Below, one piece after another: positions 7,410 to 15,106 of a stretch of 26,807 nucleotides of DNA; the stretch's first letter is position 1; each line of letters begins with the position of its first letter. The translations under genes were made by a program, and so were the position numbers. This DNA is from Desulfurellales bacterium (lineage in GTDB: Bacteria; Campylobacterota_A; Desulfurellia; Desulfurellales; Hippeaceae), in the NCBI GenBank assembly GCA_027074255.1, contig JALTDI010000108.1, forward strand, positions 1-26,807, written 5' to 3'. Under the pieces are notes generated by a model. It saw only the letters and a program-made list of their open reading frames with translations. It did not search any database and was not told the origin of the DNA.

Positions 7410-8192
7410 ATGGCAAAAGTGAAATTGGAAAAATTCCAAATTTATGGATTAATAGGAGCGGCTGTTTTTTTTGTGGCTCTTTTGTGGCCTAAGGTTTATG
7501 ATAAAAATGTTTATCAAAATAAATTGAATGCATCAAGAGTCGAAATGGTTTACGGCTTAAAGGGTTTTGTAAAGAACTGGGAGTATTTGGGTAGGAAGAT
7601 ACCCCGATTTGTTGTGCCTGTCGGTTCCAAGGTTATTGTTCCTCGCGGAAATCCTCTATGGAGAATCATACTTGATGCCCCTCAGTATCCAAGAACCGCT
7701 TTTCCCGACGGTCTGCTGGTCAATATTTATATTAACGGGCCTGCTAACGGGTGTAAAACCATGTCTTGTTTGCATGAGATAGATACGATTAATCACTATA
7801 TAGGTATGCAGTCTTTGAGTATAGCATCTCCCGTTATGAGCAGAATAGGCGGGTATCTCGCTTTTTTTATGTTTTTATCTTTACTTGTTTTTGTGTTCGT
7901 CAAAAAGAGGCTGCTCGGGTATCTTGTGATTTTGCCTCTTGTGACTCCGTTCATATTTTTAACCGTATTTTCTTTTTGGACGCATTGGTTGGGGTACAAT
8001 TTAAACGCGTGGGCATCGTTTAAGGTCCATGAATTTACTCCTATTCTCTACGGCATAGGAAAGGTTGCCCAGTTTTCTACACATAACAGGCCTGCTATCG
8101 GGTTTTCTATTCTTTTGATTTCTGTTGTGTTTATATCACTGTCGTATCTTTCAAAAAGAAAATATTTAAAGCAGGAAGGACTTTTGAAATGA
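7410..8192 (+). CDS. nosB: NosB-like integral membrane protein
   Basis: NosB is a membrane protein typical of clade II nos clusters and of unknown mechanism. This 260-residue protein has one N-terminal helix (about 11-26), a periplasmic domain (27-145) and three C-terminal helices (147-164, 169-190, 228-248). The domain contains LDAPQYP (88-94) and INHYIGM (127-133), which match conserved stretches I associate with NosB. An unusual C115-x4-C120-x-H122 lies just before INHYIGM; it does not fit the haem c motif. The start is preceded by AAGGAG and the stop overlaps the next start (ATGA). Confidence 0.8.
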   Translation: MAKVKLEKFQIYGLIGAAVFFVALLWPKVYDKNVYQNKLNASRVEMVYGLKGFVKNWEYLGRKIPRFVVPVGSKVIVPRGNPLWRIILDAPQYPRTAFPDGLLVNIYINGPANGCKTMSCLHEIDTINHYIGMQSLSIASPVMSRIGGYLAFFMFLSLLVFVFVKKRLLGYLVILPLVTPFIFLTVFSFWTHWLGYNLNAWASFKVHEFTPILYGIGKVAQFSTHNRPAIGFSILLISVVFISLSYLSKRKYLKQEGLLK

Positions 8193-8584
8193 AAACAGCT
8201 CGTTTACCGTTTATATTAGCTGTCTTTGTTAGCGTGGTTTTTTTAACAAGCACTGCATCTGCTGGTAATTTTCAAGATAAATACAACAAACAGCTGATGA
8301 CAAACAGGGGAATGGTCGCAACCGATTTTATGATATTCACGTGGTTTAAGCAGCATCCAGAATATAAGCAGTATGAATCTATTAAAGACAGGGTAGATTA
8401 TTTTTATAAAGAACTCGAACAAGCAAAGCAGGCGCATTTTCGAGCTCTATCATTTGCCAAGGATAAAAAATGGCAAGACGCATATATTTGGGCGAAAAAA
8501 GAATGGAAATATTTGAATGATATTGCAGTTAAGGGCAAAAAAACGCAGGATAATCTGATGGAGCTAGAAAGTAAAAAGGAATAG
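8189..8584 (+). CDS. Small exported helical protein B of the nos locus
   Basis: This 131-residue protein has a Sec signal (1-25, cleavage near ASA-G) and a helical mature part rich in Lys, Tyr and Trp, without Cys. Residues 90-109 (AKDKKWQDAYIWAKKEWKYL) align with residues 92-111 of the protein at 6540-6926. The pair flanks the cytochrome and nosB-like genes. The gene overlaps nosB by four bases. I do not recognise the family; a structural or assembly role in the Nos system is a guess from context. Confidence 0.8.
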   Translation: MKTARLPFILAVFVSVVFLTSTASAGNFQDKYNKQLMTNRGMVATDFMIFTWFKQHPEYKQYESIKDRVDYFYKELEQAKQAHFRALSFAKDKKWQDAYIWAKKEWKYLNDIAVKGKKTQDNLMELESKKE

Positions 8585-8593
8585 GAGCCATAA

Positions 8594-9130
8594 ATGAACA
8601 GATTTTTAAAACTTGCTTTGCCGATTCTGATACCGATTTTGGGTATGGGTATAATTTTTATAGTTATATTCGGTATTCCCAAGAAAAATAATGCTATGAA
8701 GCCTGTTCCTATACGGTGGGGAGAAGATGTATGCGTCAGATGCGATATGAGCATAGTGGACGGTTATCATGCAGCTGAAATTATTAACCCTGTAACAAAA
8801 AAGGCGTATAAATTTGACGATATCGGCTGTGCAGTTATATGGCTCTATAAAGAACACAAATTTAAGTGGGCAGATAGGGCTGTTATTTGGGTCACAAGTG
8901 CAAAAAACGGTGCGTGGCTTTATGCCAAAAAGGCCTGCTGGGTTAGCGGACAGATAACACCTATGGGCTTCGGTTTCGGAGCATATAAAGAAAAACCGCA
9001 TCAATATAAAGAATGCATACCTTGGAAAACTGTTGTGAAAACCATATTCAAAAAAGAAGAGAAATTTGAAAAAGCCCTCTACGGCGGATATCCCTCAGGA
9101 GGCACCTCGGATAATGCTTCAAAAAAATAA
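8594..9130 (+). CDS. nosL: NosL copper-binding protein, first copy (membrane-anchored)
   Basis: NosL proteins bind Cu(I) and deliver it to NosZ. The 178-residue protein has the copper motif CVRCDM (C47, C50, M52), the conserved KFDDIGCAVIWLY (73-85) and ITPMGFGFGAYK near 121-132. Most NosL are lipoproteins, but here there is no lipobox Cys; a hydrophobic helix (about 6-27) probably anchors it in the inner membrane. It overlaps nosD by 17 bases. A second copy lies at 12687-13223. Confidence 0.92.
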   Translation: MNRFLKLALPILIPILGMGIIFIVIFGIPKKNNAMKPVPIRWGEDVCVRCDMSIVDGYHAAEIINPVTKKAYKFDDIGCAVIWLYKEHKFKWADRAVIWVTSAKNGAWLYAKKACWVSGQITPMGFGFGAYKEKPHQYKECIPWKTVVKTIFKKEEKFEKALYGGYPSGGTSDNASKK

Positions 9131-10382
9131 GCTTATATATTTGACTGTTATTGCAGTTATATTGTTTTCCCTCAATGTTAAGGCAAATACTTTGCAGGAT
9201 ATAATAGATAAGACAGCGCCCGGCGGCATAATAAAATTAAAAAAGGATATATATTACGGCGACATTATTATTAAAAAACCTTTAACACTTGACGGAGGTA
9301 GTCAGGCCATAATAGACGGCGAAGGGAAGGGTAATGTAATAACTGTTTTGTCGGACAATGTTACAATTAAGAACCTTATTATTCAAAACTCCGGTGAGCA
9401 GGGCTGGGAAATGGATGCAGGTATTGCTGTCAAAAGGGCAAATCATATAAAAATACTGCATAATATTATAAAGAACTGCTTGTATGGAATACAGACGAAA
9501 TATATGAACCATAGTTTGATTGCATACAACAATATAACGTCAAAACCTTATAAACAGGTAGGGCTGCGCGGAGATGCCATCAGACTTTGGTGGAGTAATT
9601 ATGATTTACTGAAAGGTAATTACGTACATGATTCAAGGGATTTGATTGTGTGGTTCTGTCGACACGATACTATTCAAGACCAAACAACCGTCAGGTCGAG
9701 ATATGGTATTCACTTTATGTATTCAAACTACGACAAGGTTGTAAACTATCGCGGAGACCGCAATATGGTCGGAATATACGATATGTACACAACACACGTT
9801 GAAATAGACGGCGCTTTGATTACAAACAACACGACGGTAACGGCAATAGGATTAGGTTTGAAAGACGCAAGCAACCTTGTAGCAAAAAATGTTACCGTAG
9901 AACACTGCACGAGGGGTGTGTTTATCGATGAATCGCCTTATGAGCCTGGCATGAGCTGCAAATTTGTAAACGATAGGTTTTATTACAACACCATAGCAAT
10001 GGATTTTAACACGGACGTTACCAGAAACAAAAATATATTTACACACGACGATTTTGTCGGTAATTTCAAGGACGTAAGGGTAAGCGGAGGAATGCTAGAT
10101 AAAAAAAGAGGGATTTGGAGCAATGATTATTGGGACAGGTATGTAGGCTATGATTCAAACGGGGATGGTATAGGTGATTTGCCTTTTTTTGAAATGAAGT
10201 ATTCCGGCGTTATATCTGAGGATAATCCTAATCTAAGACTTTTTACAGGCTCACCTATATTTACTTTCATAGACTTTATAGAAAAACTTATACCGTTTTC
10301 AAAACCAAGCATTCTTCTTGTGGATAAAAAACCTTTGATGAGATTGTATTTACCCAAATTACATAAAAAAGGAGAAGATTGA
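9114..10382 (+). CDS. nosD: NosD periplasmic beta-helix protein (full length)
   Basis: NosD works with the NosFY transporter in maturing the CuZ site. The 422-residue protein has a signal peptide (1-24), then stacked right-handed beta-helix rungs with NCLYGI (121-126), GDAIRLWWS (153-161) and RYGIHFMYSN (197-206), and a C-terminal NDYWDRY-x-GYDSNGDGIGD segment typical of NosD. ATG 9114, 11 bases after AGGAGG (9097-9102), is preferred over an in-frame upstream start inside nosL because a signal peptide begins there. Confidence 0.93.
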   Translation: MLQKNKLIYLTVIAVILFSLNVKANTLQDIIDKTAPGGIIKLKKDIYYGDIIIKKPLTLDGGSQAIIDGEGKGNVITVLSDNVTIKNLIIQNSGEQGWEMDAGIAVKRANHIKILHNIIKNCLYGIQTKYMNHSLIAYNNITSKPYKQVGLRGDAIRLWWSNYDLLKGNYVHDSRDLIVWFCRHDTIQDQTTVRSRYGIHFMYSNYDKVVNYRGDRNMVGIYDMYTTHVEIDGALITNNTTVTAIGLGLKDASNLVAKNVTVEHCTRGVFIDESPYEPGMSCKFVNDRFYYNTIAMDFNTDVTRNKNIFTHDDFVGNFKDVRVSGGMLDKKRGIWSNDYWDRYVGYDSNGDGIGDLPFFEMKYSGVISEDNPNLRLFTGSPIFTFIDFIEKLIPFSKPSILLVDKKPLMRLYLPKLHKKGED

Positions 10383-10383
10383 G

Positions 10384-11079
10384 ATGGACAGACGCATCTT
10401 TGTGAAGTATCTAAGCATGACAGTTGTAGGAACGGCTGTTGGAGTTGGTGTTACTCCTCTTTTGACAGAGGAACAGCAGACATTGTTGAGGCCGCCGGGT
10501 GCTATTAATGAAAAGGATTTTCTCGGAGCCTGTATAAAATGCGGATTGTGTGTTCAGATATGTCCTGTTGATGCCATTAAGCTGGCTGATATCAATAAAG
10601 GACTATCCTACCAAACGCCGTACATGGATGCCAGAACAAATGCCTGTGATTTTTCCTGCAAAGGTATTCAGTGTGTTCTCGTGTGCCCGACATACGCATT
10701 GGTGCATGAGCTTGCCGAAAATGCCGAGGCGGTTCGCATCGGTCTTGCGGTTGTTAAGCCGGATCTATGCCTTGCGGTTAAAGGTGAAAAATTGAAAACA
10801 AAATCTAAACATAAATGGGATGAATGGAAATATAAATGGAAAGTTAACCCCGCTTCTTATACCAAAGAGATATGCAACTTATGCTACGATAAGTGTCCGA
10901 TTGGACCCGGAGCCATTACAATAGAAGAAAGAAAAGATAAAAAGACAGGCAGGACTTATCAGATTCCTGTTGTTAAAAGCGGATGTACGGGCTGCGGCGT
11001 ATGCGAAATGGTTTGTCCGGCCGAACCGGCCGCCATTGTAATTATTCCCGGAATGAAATGGGGTGAGAAAAATGGATAA
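10384..11079 (+). CDS. nosG: NosG/NapG-type polyferredoxin
   Basis: A 231-residue protein resembling NapG, carrying four [4Fe-4S] cluster motifs: C50/C53/C56/C60; C88/C92/C97/C101; C164/C167/C171 plus a probable fourth ligand at C129; and C201/C204/C207/C211. A short Tat-like N-terminus (DRRIFVK, 2-8, then a hydrophobic stretch) fits export to the periplasmic face. With NosH it should form a menaquinol dehydrogenase that feeds the Nos pathway. One base separates it from nosD; GGAG in the end of nosD is its ribosome site. Confidence 0.92.
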   Translation: MDRRIFVKYLSMTVVGTAVGVGVTPLLTEEQQTLLRPPGAINEKDFLGACIKCGLCVQICPVDAIKLADINKGLSYQTPYMDARTNACDFSCKGIQCVLVCPTYALVHELAENAEAVRIGLAVVKPDLCLAVKGEKLKTKSKHKWDEWKYKWKVNPASYTKEICNLCYDKCPIGPGAITIEERKDKKTGRTYQIPVVKSGCTGCGVCEMVCPAEPAAIVIIPGMKWGEKNG

Positions 11080-11998
11080 TAAAAATATAAAAACTGAAAA
11101 CAAGATACAAAGTAAAGAAAAGGTGAAAAGGGGTAACTTTTACGAACTGTTTATCAATACGAGAAAAATAAGACCCAAGCGTATATCGTATAGATGCGTA
11201 AGATGGTTTTCCATAATTCTTATAGCCGCAACTTTTGCACTTTCATTTAAATGGGCGCTTGATTTTCTTGCAGGGAGCCTTAACGGCTCAAGACTGATGA
11301 GTTTTTTCCTGATTGACCTATATACGGGACTTGAATATGTTGTAGCCCATAAAATGATTACGATGAATGCGGTCATTGGTTTTCTGACTATTTTGGCTTT
11401 TTACTTTATAGTTGGCGGCAGGACGTTTTGCGGTTGGGTTTGTCCATATAATCTGCTTGCCGAGTTAGGCGAGATAATCCATGAATATTTGAGAAAAAAG
11501 GGAATAATTAAAAAAAGAAGAATGTATTCAGAACATGTGAGATATGTATTTTGGGTTATATTTATATTGATACCGCTGATAACGGGTGTGATTTTCTTTG
11601 AATCCTTTAATCCGGTTGACATACTAAACAGGGCTTTTATTTACGGACCCACGGTTTTGCTTTTATGGGTGCTGCTGCTTTTGAGCATTGAGGTTTTTTA
11701 CGCCAGGCGATTCTGGTGTAAATATGTGTGTCCGACAGGAACAACATACGGCATGCTCGGTAAAGTAAGTATGCTGCGGGTTAAATTCGATTTGAATAAT
11801 TGCACCCACTGCGGCAACTGCTATAAAGTGTGCATAGAACCGACGCTGCTTACCGACGCCTTAAAGGAATCGCACGATACTCAGGATAAAACGGCATTTG
11901 TCAAGGGCGCCGCATGTATAAACTGTGCACGCTGTATTGATGTTTGCGCTTATGATGCTTTAAAGTTTGATTTAAGGTATTTGGATAAAATACTCTGA
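11072..11998 (+). CDS. nosH: NosH/NapH-type membrane iron-sulfur quinol dehydrogenase
   Basis: The 308-residue protein has four or five membrane helices, two CxxxCP motifs at helix ends (C120-C124 in CGWVCP; C216-C220 in CKYVCP), and a C-terminal pair of [4Fe-4S] motifs (C244-C254 and C282-C292). This is the NapH layout; with NosG it would oxidise menaquinol. ATG 11072 is chosen over GTG 11063 because GGGGTGAG is then well spaced. It overlaps nosG by eight bases. Confidence 0.93.
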   Translation: MDNKNIKTENKIQSKEKVKRGNFYELFINTRKIRPKRISYRCVRWFSIILIAATFALSFKWALDFLAGSLNGSRLMSFFLIDLYTGLEYVVAHKMITMNAVIGFLTILAFYFIVGGRTFCGWVCPYNLLAELGEIIHEYLRKKGIIKKRRMYSEHVRYVFWVIFILIPLITGVIFFESFNPVDILNRAFIYGPTVLLLWVLLLLSIEVFYARRFWCKYVCPTGTTYGMLGKVSMLRVKFDLNNCTHCGNCYKVCIEPTLLTDALKESHDTQDKTAFVKGAACINCARCIDVCAYDALKFDLRYLDKIL

Positions 11999-12013
11999 TT
12001 GGAGGCCGATTTT

Positions 12014-12658
12014 TTGATTGATATTAAAGGGCTTGGAAAGGATTTTGGCAAGGGCATAGTGCTTCATGATATAAACTTACATATTGGAAAGGGCGAGAGA
12101 ATCATGGTTGTAGGCGGAAACGGAAGTGGAAAGACTACAATGCTGCGCTGTATAATTGGTTCTTATGTCTATAAAGGCGAAATAAGAATTATGGATATGG
12201 AGGCAAGGCACAATAAAAGCAAACTTGCCAATTATATAGGGTATGTACCTCAAATCCCTCCGCCGATTCTTATGACAGTTCAGCAGCTGATAGAATTCAT
12301 TTGCAATATAGATAACAAACAGGATGAAGAAAATGTTATATACGATGTTTTGAAGAAGCTTCAATTCGAGGATATCGGTATAAAAAGACACTTTAAAAAA
12401 CTTTCCGGAGGCATGCAGAAAAAGGTCTTGATGGCAATAGCTTTGGGAAGACAGCCGAATATTTTAGTATTAGATGAACCGCTTGCCTATATAGATCCGG
12501 ATAGCAGGGTCATAATTTCCAATGTTGTCAATGCCATGCCGAATGATTTAACACTGATTTATACGTCACACAGAGAAGAAAAGGGCAGTATAAGGGCAGA
12601 TAGAATCATAGAAATGGATAACGGAGAAATTATTAGGGATGAACCCTATTCATCATAA
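12014..12658 (+). CDS. nosF: NosF ABC transporter ATPase
   Basis: The 214-residue ATPase has Walker A GGNGSGKT (34-41), signature LSGGMQ (130-135), Walker B ILVLDEP (150-156) and a switch His in YTSH near 190. It should power the NosFY transporter, which works with NosD on CuZ maturation. The TTG start at 12014 lies eight bases after GGAGG (12001-12005); the TTG at 11999 would place that site inside the gene. Confidence 0.94.
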   Translation: MIDIKGLGKDFGKGIVLHDINLHIGKGERIMVVGGNGSGKTTMLRCIIGSYVYKGEIRIMDMEARHNKSKLANYIGYVPQIPPPILMTVQQLIEFICNIDNKQDEENVIYDVLKKLQFEDIGIKRHFKKLSGGMQKKVLMAIALGRQPNILVLDEPLAYIDPDSRVIISNVVNAMPNDLTLIYTSHREEKGSIRADRIIEMDNGEIIRDEPYSS

Positions 12659-12686
12659 ACGAAAATTGTTTAGCGGAGGCATGATA

Positions 12687-13223
12687 ATGAAATTTGCCAA
12701 AATGTTTTTTATGTTTGCTGCGGTATTTGTGTTTACAGTGTTCATCGGCTCTTTGTCTCATGCTGCTTCTACCGAAACGGCATTGAAGCCCGTTCCTATT
12801 AATTTCGGGCACGATAGATGTAAAAGATGCTTTATGCTGATTAGAAGCCCTCGTTATTCGGCTGAGGTCGGTAATATGCAAAGCGGTAAAATTTATAAGT
12901 TCGATGATATCGGCTGCGCTGTAATGTGGCTTTATAAAGATTGTCATTTTGCTTGGTATAAAAGTGCTAAGATATGGGTGAGTGATGCCAAAACGGGTAA
13001 ATGGCTCAATGCAAAAACAGCATGCTGGGTTGACGGTGAAATTACGCCTATGCATTTTGGCTTTGGTGCGTATAAAAGGGGCGAAATAAATAAAACATGT
13101 TTAAATTGGAAGACAGTAAAGAAATTAATTTTGAAAAGGGGTATAAAAAAAGAAAACCGTATGAAAAAATTTGTTCCTAAAAAATGGGAAATAAAAGTAA
13201 AAAAAATGTGCATACTAAACTGA
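12687..13223 (+). CDS. NosL paralogue, second copy (secreted form)
   Basis: A second NosL-type protein of 178 residues: CKRCFM (C45, C48, M50), KFDDIGCAVMWLY (71-83) and ITPMHFGFGAYK (119-130) match the first copy closely. Its N-terminus is a cleavable Sec signal (about 1-27, SHA-A) with no lipobox, so it is likely soluble in the periplasm while the first copy is anchored. A basic tail of about 25 residues follows the domain. ATG 12687 is favoured over 12681, which is only one base after GGAGG. The gene sits between nosF and nosY. Confidence 0.9.
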   Translation: MKFAKMFFMFAAVFVFTVFIGSLSHAASTETALKPVPINFGHDRCKRCFMLIRSPRYSAEVGNMQSGKIYKFDDIGCAVMWLYKDCHFAWYKSAKIWVSDAKTGKWLNAKTACWVDGEITPMHFGFGAYKRGEINKTCLNWKTVKKLILKRGIKKENRMKKFVPKKWEIKVKKMCILN

Positions 13224-13255
13224 CAAGAAATCCTCATTGATGAGTCTTTTCTTGT
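13223..13255 (+). other. Stem-loop between second nosL and nosY
   Basis: ACAAGAAA (13223-13230) pairs with TTTCTTGT (13248-13255), and inside CTCA pairs with TGAG around a TTGA loop. The stem starts at the nosL stop. No T-run follows, so it is more likely a processing or stability element than a terminator. Confidence 0.45.
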
Positions 13256-13278
13256 TATACTGTTATGAGGTGTGAGGG

Positions 13279-14106
13279 TTGAGAAATTTAATCAATATGG
13301 TTGTTTTTGAGATAAAGGATTCCTTTAGAGGAAAATGGTTTTATATCTATTTTGTCATTTTTTTCGGATTAATGGTTGGATTTTTGTGGTCGGGTATAAC
13401 TGCTTCTCAGGTTTTGGGATTTACGGGTTTATCCAGGGTTTTGATTGGCTATATTGAGATTACGATAATTGTTTTGCCTCTGTTTATTTTAATAAGCGCA
13501 TCGAGGTCTGTGGTTATGGAAAGAGAGCTTTTTATCCTTGAGTACCTCGTTTCCTTTCCTTTGTCCATATCTCAATATTATTGGGGTAAATTCATAGGTA
13601 GGTTTATAGTTATCATTATACCTATCTATACGGCTTTGCTTGCAAGCTTGATATGGGGATTGACAAAGCATTTTACCATACCTTTGGGATTGTACGCCAT
13701 ATATTCTGGTTTGGTAGCAGCTTTGTCCTTGTGTTTCCTCGGTATATCATATTTTATTTCTTCTTTGTCGCAGAGGCAGGATACGGCTATATTCACAGCA
13801 TTCTTTGTTTGGTTTTTCTTCGTTATTCTCCTTGATGTGGGTATTTTGGGTCTTTTTCTGCAGTTTGGCATAAACTTAAACCTTGTTCTTGCAATGGCCC
13901 TTGCCAACCCTCTGGAGTTGTTTCGTATAGCGGCTTTCAGCCTTTTTGACACCAAATTGGCGGTTATAGGACCGATTGCATGGACTCTTTTGAGTAAAAT
14001 CGGCAATAACGGACTTTTGATTTTTTCTTATATATATCCTGTTGTTACGGGGCTTTTCATAGGTTTTATAGGCCTTGTCTATTTTAAAAAGAATGACTAT
14101 ATTTAA
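13279..14106 (+). CDS. nosY: NosY ABC-2 type permease
   Basis: The 275-residue protein has about six membrane helices and the ABC-2 permease pattern: a cytoplasmic start (NMVVFEIKDSFRGKWFY), the RSVVMERELFILEYLVSFP segment between helices 2 and 3 that contacts the ATPase, and a long final helix. It is the partner of NosF. The start is a TTG after GAGG (13267-13270); an ATG at 13297 is an alternative without a site. The hairpin upstream separates it from the second nosL. Confidence 0.93.
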   Translation: MRNLINMVVFEIKDSFRGKWFYIYFVIFFGLMVGFLWSGITASQVLGFTGLSRVLIGYIEITIIVLPLFILISASRSVVMERELFILEYLVSFPLSISQYYWGKFIGRFIVIIIPIYTALLASLIWGLTKHFTIPLGLYAIYSGLVAALSLCFLGISYFISSLSQRQDTAIFTAFFVWFFFVILLDVGILGLFLQFGINLNLVLAMALANPLELFRIAAFSLFDTKLAVIGPIAWTLLSKIGNNGLLIFSYIYPVVTGLFIGFIGLVYFKKNDYI

Positions 14107-14126
14107 AAAATGAGGGGGAGATGATT

Positions 14127-15098
14127 ATGAAAAAGATTGTAATCTTGATTGCAGTTGTTATTTTTCTTTCTGTTAATTCTTATGCAGTAAATCTTCAGTC
14201 TATCATAGATAAATCTGCAGAAGGTGCAGCTATTAATCTGAAAAAAGGAAATTATACCGGTAATGTTGTAATAATAAAAACATTAACCCTAAATTGTAAC
14301 GGTGCTGTCATCAACGCCCATGGCAAAGGTGATGTATTGGTTATAAAAAGGGCAAAGGATGTGGTTATAAAAAATTGCGTTTTGCAAAATTCGGGCTCAA
14401 GCGGCTGGAAAATGGACGCGGGTGTTCAAATTATCGGAGCAAAGGGTACTGTTTTAAAGAACAATACAATAGAAAATTGTTTGTACGGCATTGTCGCAAA
14501 GTCGGCCAAAAAAACAATGATAGAAGGAAATGATATATCGTCAAAACCGTACAGCGAGGGTGTAAAAGGCGATGCCATACGGTTGTGGTGGAGCAGCAAC
14601 AGTGTAGTCAAAAACAACAAGATTCACAATTCGCGTGATGTCGTTTCACTGTTTTCAAATAACGTTATTTTTGATTCAAACAGAGCATCGTATTCCCATA
14701 TAGGCGTTATGGTGCAGAACTCAAACAACAACAAGATTTTGAACTTTAAGGGCTATAATAACGAGGTAAATATTCTTTTAAACTCTGCTGACAATACCGT
14801 TATAAAAGATTTTTCCATTAAAAATAAAGGAAAATTCAGAGGCATAGCTTTAATTAGGGCAAGTAATACTTTGATTGAAAATGGCTCCATAGAGCAGTGT
14901 AATAAGGGTCTTGTGATTAATCTGTCCCCTGCAAAAAGCGGCAGCAAAAACTACTTAAAAAACATTAGAATCAGAGGTAACAATATAGGCATATATCTGC
15001 ATACGACAGCAGAGCAGAGAGATAGAAACATATTGAAAAAGATAAGCTATGAGGGCAACAAAGTAAATTTAATGGATGAGTGGAAAACGCATAAATAG
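14127..15098 (+). CDS. NosD paralogue, short and diverged
   Basis: This 323-residue exported beta-helix protein clearly derives from NosD: signal peptide (1-20), NCLYGI (117-122), SSKPY (138-142) and GDAIRLWWS (148-156) match the copy at 9114-10382. It lacks the C-terminal NDYWDRY segment, about 100 residues in all, and where the first copy has RYGIHFMYSN this one reads SHIGVMVQNSN. It may serve another copper protein or act as a partner of NosD. GGGGGAG ends six bases before ATG 14127, preferred over 14121. Confidence 0.88.
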   Translation: MKKIVILIAVVIFLSVNSYAVNLQSIIDKSAEGAAINLKKGNYTGNVVIIKTLTLNCNGAVINAHGKGDVLVIKRAKDVVIKNCVLQNSGSSGWKMDAGVQIIGAKGTVLKNNTIENCLYGIVAKSAKKTMIEGNDISSKPYSEGVKGDAIRLWWSSNSVVKNNKIHNSRDVVSLFSNNVIFDSNRASYSHIGVMVQNSNNNKILNFKGYNNEVNILLNSADNTVIKDFSIKNKGKFRGIALIRASNTLIENGSIEQCNKGLVINLSPAKSGSKNYLKNIRIRGNNIGIYLHTTAEQRDRNILKKISYEGNKVNLMDEWKTHK

Positions 15099-15106
15099 GG
15101 GGAGTT

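Noticed and set aside
7752..7775. Haem c site in the NosB-like protein (CKTMSCLH)
   Set aside because: The spacing is C-x4-C-x-H, not CxxCH, so covalent haem attachment by the normal motif is not supported.
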